From: CAYWXK01 sp964462515
Lineage (GTDB): Bacteria; Planctomycetota; Phycisphaerae; Sedimentisphaerales; Anaerobacaceae
NCBI GenBank assembly: GCA_964462515.1
Contig: CAYWXK010000012.1
Coordinates: 28,317-92,316 of the forward strand
Length of the DNA stretch: 64,000 bases
Reading direction: 5' to 3'
Shown here piece by piece: positions 7,658 to 16,250 of the stretch (position 1 is the first letter of the stretch; the number at the start of each line of letters is the position of its first letter). The notes beneath the pieces were generated by a model. That model was not told where the DNA came from. It saw nothing but the letters and a program-made list of their open reading frames with translations, and made no database searches. A program made the position numbers and the translations under genes.

Positions 7658-10042
7658 TTATAATAAATTTACCGGGTCAACATCTATCGCAACCTTAACA
7701 GCACCCAAAACAGGCTTTTCCGCCCGCAAACCGGCAAACAAGTGCTGAATAATCCCTGCATCCGGCGCCTGGATTATTATTTGCATCCTGTGGAATCGCT
7801 GAATCCGGCTGATTACCGCCGGCATCGGCCCACGAACAACCACTTTCAATCCATCTCGTTCTATAATCTGGTCTATCTTTTCACGCATCCTTTTACTGGC
7901 TGCGTCAAGTCTATCAAAATTCATCGCCCGCATACCAACAACCGCCAGCCTCCAGAACGGCGGCAAATTACAGGCCTTACGATGTTTTAATTCCTCGCTG
8001 ACAAATCCCTCGAAGTCCCCGCGAAGAGCAAACTGTATAGCCGGCTGATTCGAAAAAAATGTCTGAACAAAAACCACGCCTTTTTTTATAGACCTTCCTG
8101 CCCGCCCGGCCACCTGCGAAATCAGTTGAAACGTCCTTTCATTCGCCCGAAAATCAGGCAGGCACAGCGAAGTATCTGCACTGATAATGCCCACTAATGT
8201 CACGTTTGGAAAATGCAGGCCCTTCGCCAGCATTTGTGTCCCTGCCAATATGTCAATGCGACCGTCATTAAAATCTTTCAGCACCCGGTAATAATCCTTC
8301 CCCATCATAGCATCGCTGTCAATCCTCGCCACGCGGGCCTGCGGAAACTTCTTTGACACCTCCTCTTCCAGCCTTTGCGACCCAAACCCTATAATCGCCA
8401 TCTTCTTGCCGCACAACGGACACTCCACCGGCACAAGCGTCTGCGCCAGACAATAGTGACATAGAGCATAACCATAATCTATGTGCTTGCCGGTAACTGT
8501 CCGCAGTCCCCCGCCTCGTGCAGCCTTCCATTTATGAAAAGTCAATGCAACATCGCAATTCCGGCAGCGTAAGCTATATCTGCACGCCGGACAGAAAACA
8601 AAATTGCTGTAACCCCGCCTGTTCAAAAGCAAAATCGCCTGCTCTTTTTTTGCCAGCACCTCTTCTATCTGTTTTCTCAACACTTCGCTTATTAGATTAA
8701 CACCATCTCGCGCTACCGGCTCCTCATGCAAATCAACAAGCTTCATTTCCGGCATAGGCAGGTCCATCACCCTTTTCGGCAACCGAACCAGGCTATAATA
8801 TTTTTTTATCTGACAATTCGACAGCGTCTCCAAAGATGGCGTGGCGCTGCCCAGAATACAATGTGCATTTGCTAACTGTGCCCGCTTTATCGCAACGTCT
8901 CTGCCGTTATATCGCGGCACAGTATCCTGCTTGTAGCTCGGCTCGTGCTCCTCATCAACAACGATAAGTCCCAGCCTCGTCAGCGGCGAAAAAACCGCCG
9001 AGCGAGCGCCGATAACTACGTCCGCCTCTCCCGACCTTATTCTCTGCCACTGCACATTCCGCTGCGTAGCCTTCAGGCCCGAATGCATCACAGCCAACTT
9101 CTCAAATCTCGCACCAAACCGCTGAACAGTCTGCGCAGTCAACGCAATCTCAGGAAGCAGCACGATAGCACTTTTGCCTTTCTGCAATATTGCCTCGATA
9201 GCCCTCATATAAAGCTCGGTCTTACCGCTGTCGGTAACGCCGTGCAAAACTGTAACACCGAATCTCCCCGAATCCAACTGAGTATCTATATGAGCCAATG
9301 CCTTTTGCTGGTCTTCATTAAGCACAACTTTATCCGTCTTTATCAACATTCCCGCCGGAACCACAGGCAACGCGGGCATAATCGTTTTCCGGTGCATCTC
9401 AATGATTTGCTTCTCAGCCAATTTCTTAATCGTATCTCTGCCGCAATCCACTCCTTCTAAAACTTTTTGCAGCTCTATTGATGCACTTGAGTTGTGAGCC
9501 TTTCGCTCTTTAAGAAAATCTACAACCTGCCTTTGCTTTTTACCCCTCAATTGCTCAATTGTCTTATCGCTACCTGCCGCAAGATAGATGAACGTTTGTG
9601 TAGTAACCCCCACTCCCTTTTTCACCGGCCCCGGCACCATCACCGATAAAACCTGGCCTAACGGACAAACGTAATAACTGCTAATCCACCTCGCCAGCTC
9701 CATAAGCTGCACATCTATCAACGGTTCTTTATCAATGACTTTAGATATTTTTTTGAGCTTAAATTTCCTTTTCTTGTCACCCTGAGCGGAGCGCAGCGGA
9801 GTCGAAGGACCTGGCCATTGACCTGTAATGTCCACACAAAACCCAACCTCCAGCTTATTCTTTCTCCCGAACGGCGCCTCCACACGCTGACCGATTCTTA
9901 CTGGCCAGAACTCATCCGGCACAAGATAATCAAACTCCGCATCCGCCCCGCTCTCAAACGCTACACGAATAACATGATTACATTGTGTTTCCTGGTTATC
10001 TTTTTCCTCCGCAAATAAACTGTCGATTTGGAATCTTCCCAT
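7658..10042 (-). CDS. priA: Primosomal replication restart helicase PriA
   Basis: Superfamily 2 DNA helicase (794 residues) that reloads the replisome at stalled forks. Visible parts: an N-terminal 3'-DNA-binding region (DYLVPDEFWPVRIGQRVEAPFG), Walker A GVTDSGKTEL, the DEEH box, the GSATPS motif and the RVAGRAGR-type motif VI (QVAGRAGRS). The zinc-binding cysteine block has four CxxC pairs (CPAC, CRNC, CHYC, CPLC). It starts 3 bases after the stop of the CGGC-domain gene, so translation is probably coupled. Oddity: about residues 76-90 (PSTPLRSAQGDKKRK) are encoded by a dispersed intergenic-type repeat (plus-strand 9775-9811) inserted in frame in the linker between the DNA-binding domain and the next domain. 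Confidence 0.96.
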   Translation of the reverse strand: MGRFQIDSLFAEEKDNQETQCNHVIRVAFESGADAEFDYLVPDEFWPVRIGQRVEAPFGRKNKLEVGFCVDITGQWPGPSTPLRSAQGDKKRKFKLKKISKVIDKEPLIDVQLMELARWISSYYVCPLGQVLSVMVPGPVKKGVGVTTQTFIYLAAGSDKTIEQLRGKKQRQVVDFLKERKAHNSSASIELQKVLEGVDCGRDTIKKLAEKQIIEMHRKTIMPALPVVPAGMLIKTDKVVLNEDQQKALAHIDTQLDSGRFGVTVLHGVTDSGKTELYMRAIEAILQKGKSAIVLLPEIALTAQTVQRFGARFEKLAVMHSGLKATQRNVQWQRIRSGEADVVIGARSAVFSPLTRLGLIVVDEEHEPSYKQDTVPRYNGRDVAIKRAQLANAHCILGSATPSLETLSNCQIKKYYSLVRLPKRVMDLPMPEMKLVDLHEEPVARDGVNLISEVLRKQIEEVLAKKEQAILLLNRRGYSNFVFCPACRYSLRCRNCDVALTFHKWKAARGGGLRTVTGKHIDYGYALCHYCLAQTLVPVECPLCGKKMAIIGFGSQRLEEEVSKKFPQARVARIDSDAMMGKDYYRVLKDFNDGRIDILAGTQMLAKGLHFPNVTLVGIISADTSLCLPDFRANERTFQLISQVAGRAGRSIKKGVVFVQTFFSNQPAIQFALRGDFEGFVSEELKHRKACNLPPFWRLAVVGMRAMNFDRLDAASKRMREKIDQIIERDGLKVVVRGPMPAVISRIQRFHRMQIIIQAPDAGIIQHLFAGLRAEKPVLGAVKVAIDVDPVNLL
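9775..9811. repeat. Dispersed repeat inserted in frame in priA
   Basis: The plus strand reads CACCCTGAGCGGAGCGCAGC followed by GGAGTCGAAGGACC. This is the CCTGAG...GTCGAAGG type of repeat otherwise seen between genes (30157-30185, 49655-49705, 56476-56520) and inside lipB (15511-15547). In priA it adds about 12 residues without breaking the frame. Confidence 0.7.
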
Positions 10043-10045
10043 TTG

Positions 10046-10474
10046 TTATTCACTGACAGCGTCCAATCCTGCCTGACGTCGCTTCTCAGAGGTCTGGTTT
10101 ATAAAAGTATCTTCGCATACATCCAGCCCAATTTTTGTTATCAGCCCTTTGATATAATCAAGATGCGGACAGGGTGAAGAATGAAAATTATCTTTGGTTA
10201 TGCACGAGGCCAGTTGCACAACAATTTGTTCCTTGCCGATACCCTCTTGCTTTTTGATTCGTCGGATTAGATTGTTCAGCTTGCGTTGCACCGCCTTGCC
10301 GCAACAGCCGCCGCAGCTCATATTCAGCATGCGAAAGCTTTTGTCCCTGGGATATACGGAAAAGCCGCCGATACGCTCATTTAACGCCCTCTCACAATTA
10401 TAACCAGAGCAGCGCTCTTTCACAATGTGACACTGCAATATAACTATGTAGTTTTTATTCTTTACATCTACCAT
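10046..10474 (-). CDS. CGGC domain protein
   Basis: A 142-residue protein of the CGGC family, which is thought to bind metal through conserved cysteines. Seen: the hallmark CGGCCGKAV (residues around 53-61), a conserved VQLASCITKDN, and SSPCPHLDYIKGLI toward the C-terminus; other cysteines lie in the N-terminal half (QCHIVKERCSGYNCERAL). The start at 10474 has GAGG 8 bases upstream. It is directly upstream of priA with a 3-base gap, so the two are likely cotranscribed, though no functional link to replication restart is known. The role of the family is not established. Confidence 0.85.
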   Translation of the reverse strand: MVDVKNKNYIVILQCHIVKERCSGYNCERALNERIGGFSVYPRDKSFRMLNMSCGGCCGKAVQRKLNNLIRRIKKQEGIGKEQIVVQLASCITKDNFHSSPCPHLDYIKGLITKIGLDVCEDTFINQTSEKRRQAGLDAVSE

Positions 10475-10585
10475 ATTTTAAGCCTCTTAAATACCTGTAA
10501 CCCGTATCGATTTAATTCTAATCCTTCAGCTTAAAATGTTCCGTAGCGATTTCACTTATATAATCACCGATGGCAAGGCAGAAAA

Positions 10586-11002
10586 TTACTGGCCGGTAAC
10601 ACTTTTGCTAAGCAGCATTCTGATTTTCTGCCGGACATCTTTTGCAATCGTCACAGATTCCTCCGCTTCCTGGCGTGTGATTATTTCCCATTCTCCGGGA
10701 TATCGAGTATCAACAGCGTATCGATTGATTATCGCTAAATCATCTATTGATAAGTCCGGGCGATAATTGTGTGTGACAAGATTTAAGAGTTCCACCACAT
10801 CATGACTTTTAGGGAATTGTATCGAACAGTACACAAGCAGCGCTTTTATGTATTTTTCTACGCATTGCTGGCTATGAAAACAAACGGCATTCAAAGGACA
10901 ATCTTCTTTAAAAACCAAAAGATACTCGGCAGTTCTGAAATCTTCTTCTGCTTTTTCAACCCATTGTTTTATGAGCTTTAGTTGTTCAGGCCGAACGTTC
11001 AT
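10586..11002 (-). CDS. HEPN domain protein, probable toxin of a HEPN/MNT pair
   Basis: A 138-residue all-alpha HEPN protein. Seen: KAEEDFRTAEYLL, FHSQQCVEKYIKALL and KSHDVVELL, then DTRYPGEW with the conserved Arg-Tyr-Pro, and a C-terminal helix (EAEESVTIAKDVRQKI). HEPN proteins of this kind act as ribonucleases or as partners of minimal nucleotidyltransferases. The first 17 bases overlap the end of the upstream nucleotidyltransferase gene in another frame, so translation is coupled. The gap to the CGGC gene downstream is about 110 bases with nothing recognised. Confidence 0.85.
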   Translation of the reverse strand: MNVRPEQLKLIKQWVEKAEEDFRTAEYLLVFKEDCPLNAVCFHSQQCVEKYIKALLVYCSIQFPKSHDVVELLNLVTHNYRPDLSIDDLAIINRYAVDTRYPGEWEIITRQEAEESVTIAKDVRQKIRMLLSKSVTGQ

Positions 11003-11330
11003 AAAGCACCCTGCCCTGCCTGACTGCCGGATATAAAATATGCCCGGCTATATCACGATATTGTTCGAACTCCTGCGGCGTGACAACTATTAGGTCTAAC
11101 GGAATGTCTCTGTCAGCCAGCGAGGCGTCAATCTTTGCCGCCTGTTTTCTTTTGGAACCTTTCACGTCCATAACAACAAGCAAATCCACATCGCTGTCAA
11201 AATTGGCTGCGCTACAAGCATAAGAGCCAAAGAGAATTACTTTTAGCGGATGAAACTCGGAGACTATCCGGTTCACCATCATATTGATTTTCTGATGTAC
11301 ATCTTTCATAATCGCCAATCGATTATACAA
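10986..11330 (-). CDS. Minimal nucleotidyltransferase (MNT), probable antitoxin
   Basis: A 114-residue MNT-type nucleotidyltransferase. It carries the signature GSYACSAANFDSDVDLLVV (GS-x10-DxD) and a third acidic patch near DIPLDLIVV. In known HEPN/MNT pairs the MNT protein neutralises the HEPN toxin, in some cases by AMP-ylating a tyrosine. The start may be the ATG at 11330 or a second one at 11309 (MKDVHQKI); neither has a clear SD. It overlaps the HEPN gene by 17 bases. Confidence 0.85.
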   Translation of the reverse strand: MYNRLAIMKDVHQKINMMVNRIVSEFHPLKVILFGSYACSAANFDSDVDLLVVMDVKGSKRKQAAKIDASLADRDIPLDLIVVTPQEFEQYRDIAGHILYPAVRQGRVLYERSA

Positions 11331-11376
11331 TTCTATTATTGCCTTTAGTGTAATCTAAGAATATCAGTTTTACAAA

Positions 11377-12597
11377 CTATTTCAATTCAAAATACTCCGT
11401 TGCCAGTTGGTTTATACATTCGCCGATGGCCAGCGATGCTGTTGCGGCCGGCGAAGGGGCATTTAGAACATGAATTGAATTTTCCCGTCTTTCAATTACA
11501 AAATCATCTATCGGCTCGCCATTTATTCCCACCGCCTGCGCCCGCACGCCCGCAGTGCCGGGCTTTATGTCATCAGCTTCCAACGATGAAATAAGCCTTT
11601 GCAGTTGCCGCAGAAACAGCTTCTTAGAAAATGCCCTCGCGTATTCACCCAAGCCATATTTCCAGTGCTTAAAAAATAGCTTCCACGTCCCACGAAAGAA
11701 TAGCGACTCCCACGCATCTCTAAAACTAAAATCAGTCTTGCCGTAACCCTCTCTCTTAAATGAGAACACTGCATTTGGCCCGCACTCAACCGACCCATCA
11801 ATCATTCGCGTAAAATGAACTCCTAAAAATGGAAAGTCCGGATTTGGCACCGGATAAACAAGCGCCCTGACCTTTTCTTTCGCCTCCTCTGTCAGCTCGT
11901 AATAATCTCCGCGAAATGGAACAATCCTCATCGCTGGCTCAACGCCATCTAACTTTGCAATTCTATCGCACTGAAGCCCCGCACAATTAACAATGTATCT
12001 CACATCAAAAACCCCTCGATTCGTCAGAACCCTCGTATATGAATCGAACTTTTCAAATCCTGCAACTTCGTATGAAGTGAGGACGTTGTTACTTCCTTTG
12101 GCCTCTATCAACTCCGCCAGCTTCACCGCAACCTTCACAAAATCAATAATCCCTGTGCACGGCACTTTTATACCCGCGATACCCCTGCAAAATGGCTCCG
12201 CCTCCTCTATCTCTTTCGGCCCAATCTTTGCAAGTCCCTCAATTCCATTTTCCTGCCCGTTTCTGAAAATCTTTTCAAGGCCATCCATCTCCTTTTTATC
12301 TGTCGCAACGATTATCTTGCCACAAATTTGGTAAGGAATTTTATGCTCTTCAGCAAAAGCGATAAGTTCATTTCGGCCTTTGGTGCAGGTCTTTGCCTTG
12401 GTTGAGCCGGGCTTATAATACAAGCCCGAATGAATAACACCCGAATTATGCCCCGTTTGATGTGCCGCCAATTTGTCTTCCTTTTCCAGCACAGCCACCC
12501 GAATATGCGGATGGTTCAGCACAATCTTGTAAGCCGATGCCAGCCCAACAATCCCGCCCCCTATCACAATAATATCAAAATCAGCTCCCTGCTTCAT
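11377..12597 (-). CDS. lhgO: L-2-hydroxyglutarate oxidase (FAD-dependent)
   Basis: A 406-residue FAD-dependent oxidoreductase that oxidises L-2-hydroxyglutarate to 2-oxoglutarate, passing electrons to the quinone pool in characterised members. The dinucleotide-binding motif IIVIGGGIVGLASAY (residues 10-24) is followed by HQTGHNSGVIHSGLYYKPGS, the family hallmark. The middle has PFRGDYYEL and the end has PGTAGVRAQAVG and the LNAPSPAATASLAIGE flavin-contact stretch. The length is normal for the family. It is transcribed away from lpdA; the two share the 140-base region 12598-12738. Confidence 0.93.
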   Translation of the reverse strand: MKQGADFDIIVIGGGIVGLASAYKIVLNHPHIRVAVLEKEDKLAAHQTGHNSGVIHSGLYYKPGSTKAKTCTKGRNELIAFAEEHKIPYQICGKIIVATDKKEMDGLEKIFRNGQENGIEGLAKIGPKEIEEAEPFCRGIAGIKVPCTGIIDFVKVAVKLAELIEAKGSNNVLTSYEVAGFEKFDSYTRVLTNRGVFDVRYIVNCAGLQCDRIAKLDGVEPAMRIVPFRGDYYELTEEAKEKVRALVYPVPNPDFPFLGVHFTRMIDGSVECGPNAVFSFKREGYGKTDFSFRDAWESLFFRGTWKLFFKHWKYGLGEYARAFSKKLFLRQLQRLISSLEADDIKPGTAGVRAQAVGINGEPIDDFVIERRENSIHVLNAPSPAATASLAIGECINQLATEYFELK

Positions 12598-12665
12598 TTA
12601 GTCTGTATCCCAAAAATCCCCATAACAAAAAAGTGATTGTCGCACCCTCAAACACTTCTGTCAAG

Positions 12666-12694
12666 TTTACAAACTATCTCAAATCTGTTATACT
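12666..12694 (+). promoter_or_regulatory. Probable sigma70-type promoter of lpdA
   Basis: TTTACA at 12666-12671 and TATACT at 12689-12694 are separated by exactly 17 bases. It lies 45 bases upstream of the lpdA start, which itself has AGGAG 9 bases upstream. Confidence 0.6.
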
Positions 12695-12738
12695 TTCTCA
12701 CCTGGTAATAAAAATGCTGTAACGATAGGAGCTAAATT

Positions 12739-14109
12739 ATGGCAGAACATTTTGACATCGTCGTAATAGGCGCCGGCCCAGGCGGCTTCAGAGCCGCCCG
12801 CAGATGCGCACAAAAAGGCGCCTCCGTAGCTGTAATTGAAAAAGAGTTTGTCGGCGGAACCTGTCTTAACTGGGGCTGCATCCCCTCAAAAGCTTTGCTC
12901 GCATCCGCCCAGGTCCTCCTTTCTGCCAAACAGGCATCGCAGATAGGAATCGACATCGCCTCCGCCACCCCAAACTGGCCTAAAATCCAGGAAAGAAAAG
13001 ACGCAATCGTATCTGGCTTCCGTAAAGGTATGATGGCTACAGCACAGGCAAGCAAAATGAAACTAATTTATGGCTGTGCCACAGTTACCGCACCAAATAA
13101 AATCCAGGTCAAGACCGATAGCCAGACAATCGACCTTCAAGCCGACAAAATTATCCTCGCGACCGGTTCCGAACCAATCCAACTGCCAAACATTCCTTTC
13201 GATGGCCAGATTGTCATTACAAGCAAAGAAGCCCTGTCGCTACCTCAAATACCGAAATCCATCGTAATCATCGGCGGCGGCGTAATCGGCTGCGAAATGG
13301 CCTGCGTCTATGGCGCTATGGGGACAAAAGTAACTATTGTCGAGGCACTTTCTCGACTAATCCCAAAAGAAGATGAATGGGTCGGCCGACTATTAGAACG
13401 TGAATTCAAAAAAATCGGCATCGACTCCATCGTTGGTCAGAAAGTTACCTCGGTCGATAAAACAACCGCCCCAGCAAATATAACCCTTGAAAATGGCCAG
13501 ATAATCCCTGCCGAAAAAATCTTAGTCTGCGTCGGTCGAAAACCTCTCATAGATAAAGAAACTATCGAAACCCTGAAATTAAAAACCAACGGCCCCGCAA
13601 TTTCAGTAAATGATAAGCTCGAAACCAACGCTCCCGGCGTATATGCCCTCGGTGATTTAGTCGGCACAACATTCTTGGCTCACGGCGCCATTGCCGAAGC
13701 AGAAGTAGCCGCAGTCAACGCTACTGGCGGCAGCGAAACAATGTTCTACTACTATCTTATCCCTCGCGTCACTTTCACATTCCCCGAAGTCGCCTCAGTC
13801 GGCAAATCTGAAGAGCTTTGCAAATCCCAGGGCATCGATGTTACCATTGGCAAAGGTTTCTTCAAAGCCAATGGCAGAAGCGTTGCGCACAATCAAACAA
13901 CAGGCCAGATAAGGGTCATCCGCGATACTTCAACAAATAAAATTATTGGAATTACAATGGTCGGTGACATCGTTACGGAATTTGCCGCGATGGCGCGTGC
14001 TTTGATAGGCACAACCGAAAAAATTGCCAATATAACATTTCCGCATCCAACCGTTTCCGAAACGCTCAAGGAAGCAGTTGAAGACGCCTTCGTCCTACAA
14101 AGAAGTTAG
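12739..14109 (+). CDS. lpdA: Dihydrolipoyl dehydrogenase (E3)
   Basis: A 456-residue flavoprotein that reoxidises dihydrolipoamide with NAD+ in 2-oxoacid dehydrogenase or glycine cleavage complexes. Seen: FAD-binding GAGPGG (11-16), the redox-active disulfide C42-x4-C47 (GGTCLNWGCIPSK), the NAD-binding GGGVIGCEMA motif, the second FAD motif with GVYALGDLVG, and the C-terminal HPTVSETLKEA with the catalytic His-Glu pair. AGGAG lies upstream of the ATG. The nearby lipB-lipA genes make the lipoyl cofactor that its partner proteins need. No E1 or E2 gene is in the window. Confidence 0.96.
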   Translation: MAEHFDIVVIGAGPGGFRAARRCAQKGASVAVIEKEFVGGTCLNWGCIPSKALLASAQVLLSAKQASQIGIDIASATPNWPKIQERKDAIVSGFRKGMMATAQASKMKLIYGCATVTAPNKIQVKTDSQTIDLQADKIILATGSEPIQLPNIPFDGQIVITSKEALSLPQIPKSIVIIGGGVIGCEMACVYGAMGTKVTIVEALSRLIPKEDEWVGRLLEREFKKIGIDSIVGQKVTSVDKTTAPANITLENGQIIPAEKILVCVGRKPLIDKETIETLKLKTNGPAISVNDKLETNAPGVYALGDLVGTTFLAHGAIAEAEVAAVNATGGSETMFYYYLIPRVTFTFPEVASVGKSEELCKSQGIDVTIGKGFFKANGRSVAHNQTTGQIRVIRDTSTNKIIGITMVGDIVTEFAAMARALIGTTEKIANITFPHPTVSETLKEAVEDAFVLQRS

Positions 14110-14161
14110 ACACAGATTTACACCGATTAACACTGACTAAAAAAGAATAAAAATCTGCTCT

Positions 14162-14416
14162 TCAACTTACAACTTCTTTCTTCAGCCGCCGCAGTTTCCT
14201 GATTCGGTCGCGGTCGTCCTCGGTCACTTGCCTTCTGAACCAGAGCATCACATCGATCAACTGATTGACTTCATGAAGATTCGGCTGTTTTCTGCCGGCA
14301 ATTATCCTGTCGGCGCTCCATCTTGCAGCCTGTTGTGTGAGGATGATACCAATCGCAACTGGTGCCGAAAACGCCGCTATGAATCCAGCCAGCAAAACTA
14401 AAAACTCCTGCCACAT
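14162..14416 (-). CDS. Small membrane protein of unknown function
   Basis: An 84-residue protein. I chose the ATG at 14416 because GGAGG lies 8 bases upstream; the frame is open further up to 14530 but those starts have no SD. One membrane segment near the N-terminus (FLVLLAGFIAAFSAPVAIGI) is followed by a charged tail (RQVTEDDRDRIRKLRRLKKE) that would be a cytoplasmic helix. It converges on lpdA. I recognise no family. Confidence 0.6.
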   Translation of the reverse strand: MWQEFLVLLAGFIAAFSAPVAIGIILTQQAARWSADRIIAGRKQPNLHEVNQLIDVMLWFRRQVTEDDRDRIRKLRRLKKEVVS

Positions 14417-14850
14417 CCTTGCATCCTCCAATGACAAAAACGACTCCATCCAATTCCCTAACAACGCCAGCTCCAGGTCACTGGCAATTTGAGAGTGATT
14501 GTCATTCCGCCCACTCTTAGCGGGACACAAAACCCAACCTACTCAATGGCCTTATAATATCACAAGACAATCGTTTTGCAAGCATAAAATCCAGCTAAAA
14601 GCAGATTTTTTCTGCTGGCGCACGTCTAACATGGGTTTTTCAAAACCACAGTATAAACGCAGAATAGTAGGTTATCAGGAAATCTGGTTATCAGGTAGCA
14701 AGACATCAGTTTATTAGGTGACAGGATAGCGGGAGAATAGCGAATTAGAAGATTAGAGAATGAGCGAATTAGTTGATTAGGGCTGTGGGTGCTAAACTTG
14801 CGGCCTTTTTTGTTTATCTATATGAACACACAGCGAAGTAAAAGGGCGTA
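14417..14850. repeat. Intergenic stretch with degenerate short direct repeats
   Basis: No gene is seen. From about 14665 to 14790 there are imprecise repeats of GGTTATCAGG-like and GAATAGCGAATTAGAAGATT-like units. Such AT-rich word repeats occur in many intergenic regions of this window. Between lpdA and this region, 14112-14140 carries an ACAGATTTACACCGATTAAC-type word, another dispersed repeat. Confidence 0.4.
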
Positions 14851-15081
14851 TTACTTTTCCAGATAGCTATTATACTCCTCAAGTGTGATTTCTATCTCTC
14901 GCAGAATTTCTCTGATTAAGGGACGGGCCAACATTCTGCCCTTGTGGTACGGAACTGTAGTAACTCGTCCGTCAGGATGTCTGTAAAAAGCGTGGATTCC
15001 CTTCTGGCGCATCTTTTCAAAACCCAATCGCAACAGCAATTTCTCCATCCGCCTGGCATCGACAAGCTTTAGCTTGCTCAA
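14851..15081 (-). CDS. hicA: HicA-type toxin (mRNA interferase)
   Basis: A 76-residue HicA/YcfA protein with a double-stranded RNA-binding-like fold. Seen: the N-terminal DARRMEKLLLRLGFEKMRQKG, then IHAFYRHPDGRVTTVPYHKGR and RPLIREILREIEITLEEY. The catalytic His (GIHAFY) is kept, but the residue before it, normally Ser or Ser-like in G-S-H, is Ile. The ATG overlaps the stop of hicB by 4 bases (ATGA), so the toxin is made after the antitoxin. Confidence 0.88.
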   Translation of the reverse strand: MSKLKLVDARRMEKLLLRLGFEKMRQKGIHAFYRHPDGRVTTVPYHKGRMLARPLIREILREIEITLEEYNSYLEK

Positions 15082-15299
15082 CCCATCACCTCAAGCTGCT
15101 GGATTCCCACAAACTCCGGTATCTGCTTTCTGGCCTCCTCGTCCATCTCTTCCAGACACAGCTCGACCACTTCTTTCAGATTCTTTTGAAGTTCATCCAG
15201 AGTTTCCGCCTGCGTATGCGCTCCCGGAATTCCGGGAACAATCGCCACATAAAGACCTGTTTCGGGGTCTTTTTCAATATATCCGGTTATTTTATACAT
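15078..15299 (-). CDS. hicB: HicB-type antitoxin
   Basis: A 73-residue partial-RNase-H-fold HicB protein. Seen: YIEKDPETGLYVAIVPGIPG, AHTQAETLDELQKNLKEVVEL and a short C-terminal tail. I placed the start at 15299 because TTGAGG lies 8 bases upstream; an ATG at 15320 has no SD. The C-terminal DNA-binding domain of longer HicB proteins is missing. The gene order is antitoxin first and the overlap with hicA is 4 bases. Confidence 0.87.
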   Translation of the reverse strand: MYKITGYIEKDPETGLYVAIVPGIPGAHTQAETLDELQKNLKEVVELCLEEMDEEARKQIPEFVGIQQLEVMG

Positions 15300-15488
15300 C
15301 GTATTATCCTCAATCTGCAAAGACCGTACTAAACTTATACTCGTTTCAATAATACCAGATTATCTATCTGAGGTCAATAATAGCTTTATTTTTGTTTGTC
15401 TGTGGGTAACTTATTCATTAATATTCAGCCGGCGGATTTCGGTAAGATCAATCGAACTATTTTACCGCCGGTTAACGCAATACGAAAT

Positions 15489-16250
15489 ATGGCTGAAAAA
15501 ATCGAAACCTGGAGCGAAGCGCAAGTCCTGAACGAAGTCGAAGGATCCAAATCGACAATCGGCAATGCTTTGCGCATTGTCGATTGTGGCCTCGCCGATT
15601 ACCGGCAGGTTCTTAACCAACAGCACCAGTTGCACGAAGAAAGACGGCAGGACATAATACCAGATACGATTCTGATTGTCGAGCACCCCCCCGTCATAAC
15701 CCTCGGCGCCCGCCAGAGTGCAAACAAACTACTTACCAGTAAAGAAGGACTTCTGCAAAAAGGTATCGAAGTTGTCCCTGTCCGAAGAGGCGGCGGCACA
15801 ACCGCCCACAACCCAGGCCAGTTAGTCTTCTATCCAATTCTGAAGCTGCGAGAACTTGGCTTTAGCATCAACGAATACATCAGAAAATTGGAAACAATAG
15901 GAACGGAGCTTCTCGAACAATTAGGCGTCCGCAGCGAAAGGTTAAAAGGCCTCCCCGGCCTCTGGATTATGGATGGAAAACGAGCCACGAGCGATGAGCG
16001 ACGAGCCACGAAAAAAATCGCCTCCATCGGCATTCGCGTCTCAAAAGGCGTAACCTATCACGGTATGGCCATAAATATAAATAATGACCTTAGCATCTTT
16101 GATTTGTTTGTCCCCTGCGGCCTTGATGGCGTCCAGATGACCTCCGTCCTGAAAGAAACCAGCAAGAAAAAGTCGATGGATGATGTCAAGAAAAAGTTGA
16201 CCGTGCTACTCATAAACCATTTCTCCGGAAGCATAAATAATGAATCGTGA
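15489..16250 (+). CDS. lipB: Octanoyl-[acyl-carrier-protein]:protein octanoyltransferase LipB
   Basis: Transfers octanoate from acyl-carrier protein to lipoyl domains, the first step of lipoate synthesis. Seen: LIVEHPPVITLGARQS, VRRGGGTTAHNPGQLVFYPI, catalytic Lys in KIASIGIRVSKGVTYHG and catalytic Cys in VPCGLDGVQMTSV. The conserved part begins at LRIVDCGLADY, so the start is uncertain: ATG at 15489 is the best candidate, without a clear SD, and a TTG at 15396 would be longer. Two oddities: residues 9-22 come from a dispersed repeat (15511-15547), and a second repeat (15981-16012) encodes RATSDERRATK inside the protein, just before the KIASIGI core. lipA starts 11 bases before the lipB stop. 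Confidence 0.93.
   Translation: MAEKIETWSEAQVLNEVEGSKSTIGNALRIVDCGLADYRQVLNQQHQLHEERRQDIIPDTILIVEHPPVITLGARQSANKLLTSKEGLLQKGIEVVPVRRGGGTTAHNPGQLVFYPILKLRELGFSINEYIRKLETIGTELLEQLGVRSERLKGLPGLWIMDGKRATSDERRATKKIASIGIRVSKGVTYHGMAININNDLSIFDLFVPCGLDGVQMTSVLKETSKKKSMDDVKKKLTVLLINHFSGSINNES
15511..15547 (+). repeat. Dispersed repeat in the lipB 5' region
   Basis: GGAGCGAAGCGCAAGTCCTG followed by AACGAAGTCGAAGGATCC belongs to the same CCTGA.CGAAGTCGAAGG family as the copy inside priA. It is read in frame as SEAQVLNEVEGS. Confidence 0.6.
15981..16012 (+). repeat. Dispersed CGAGCCACGAGCGA-type repeat inside lipB
   Basis: CGAGCCACGAGCGATGAGCG followed by ACGAGCCACGAA. It inserts about 11 charged residues between WIMDGK and KIASIGI in a core region of LipB. 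A related copy lies at the start of lipA (16262-16291), 280 bases downstream. Confidence 0.7.

Noticed and set aside
14417..14530. Longer form (122 residues) of the small membrane protein
   Set aside because: The start at 14416 has a strong GGAGG; upstream starts have none.
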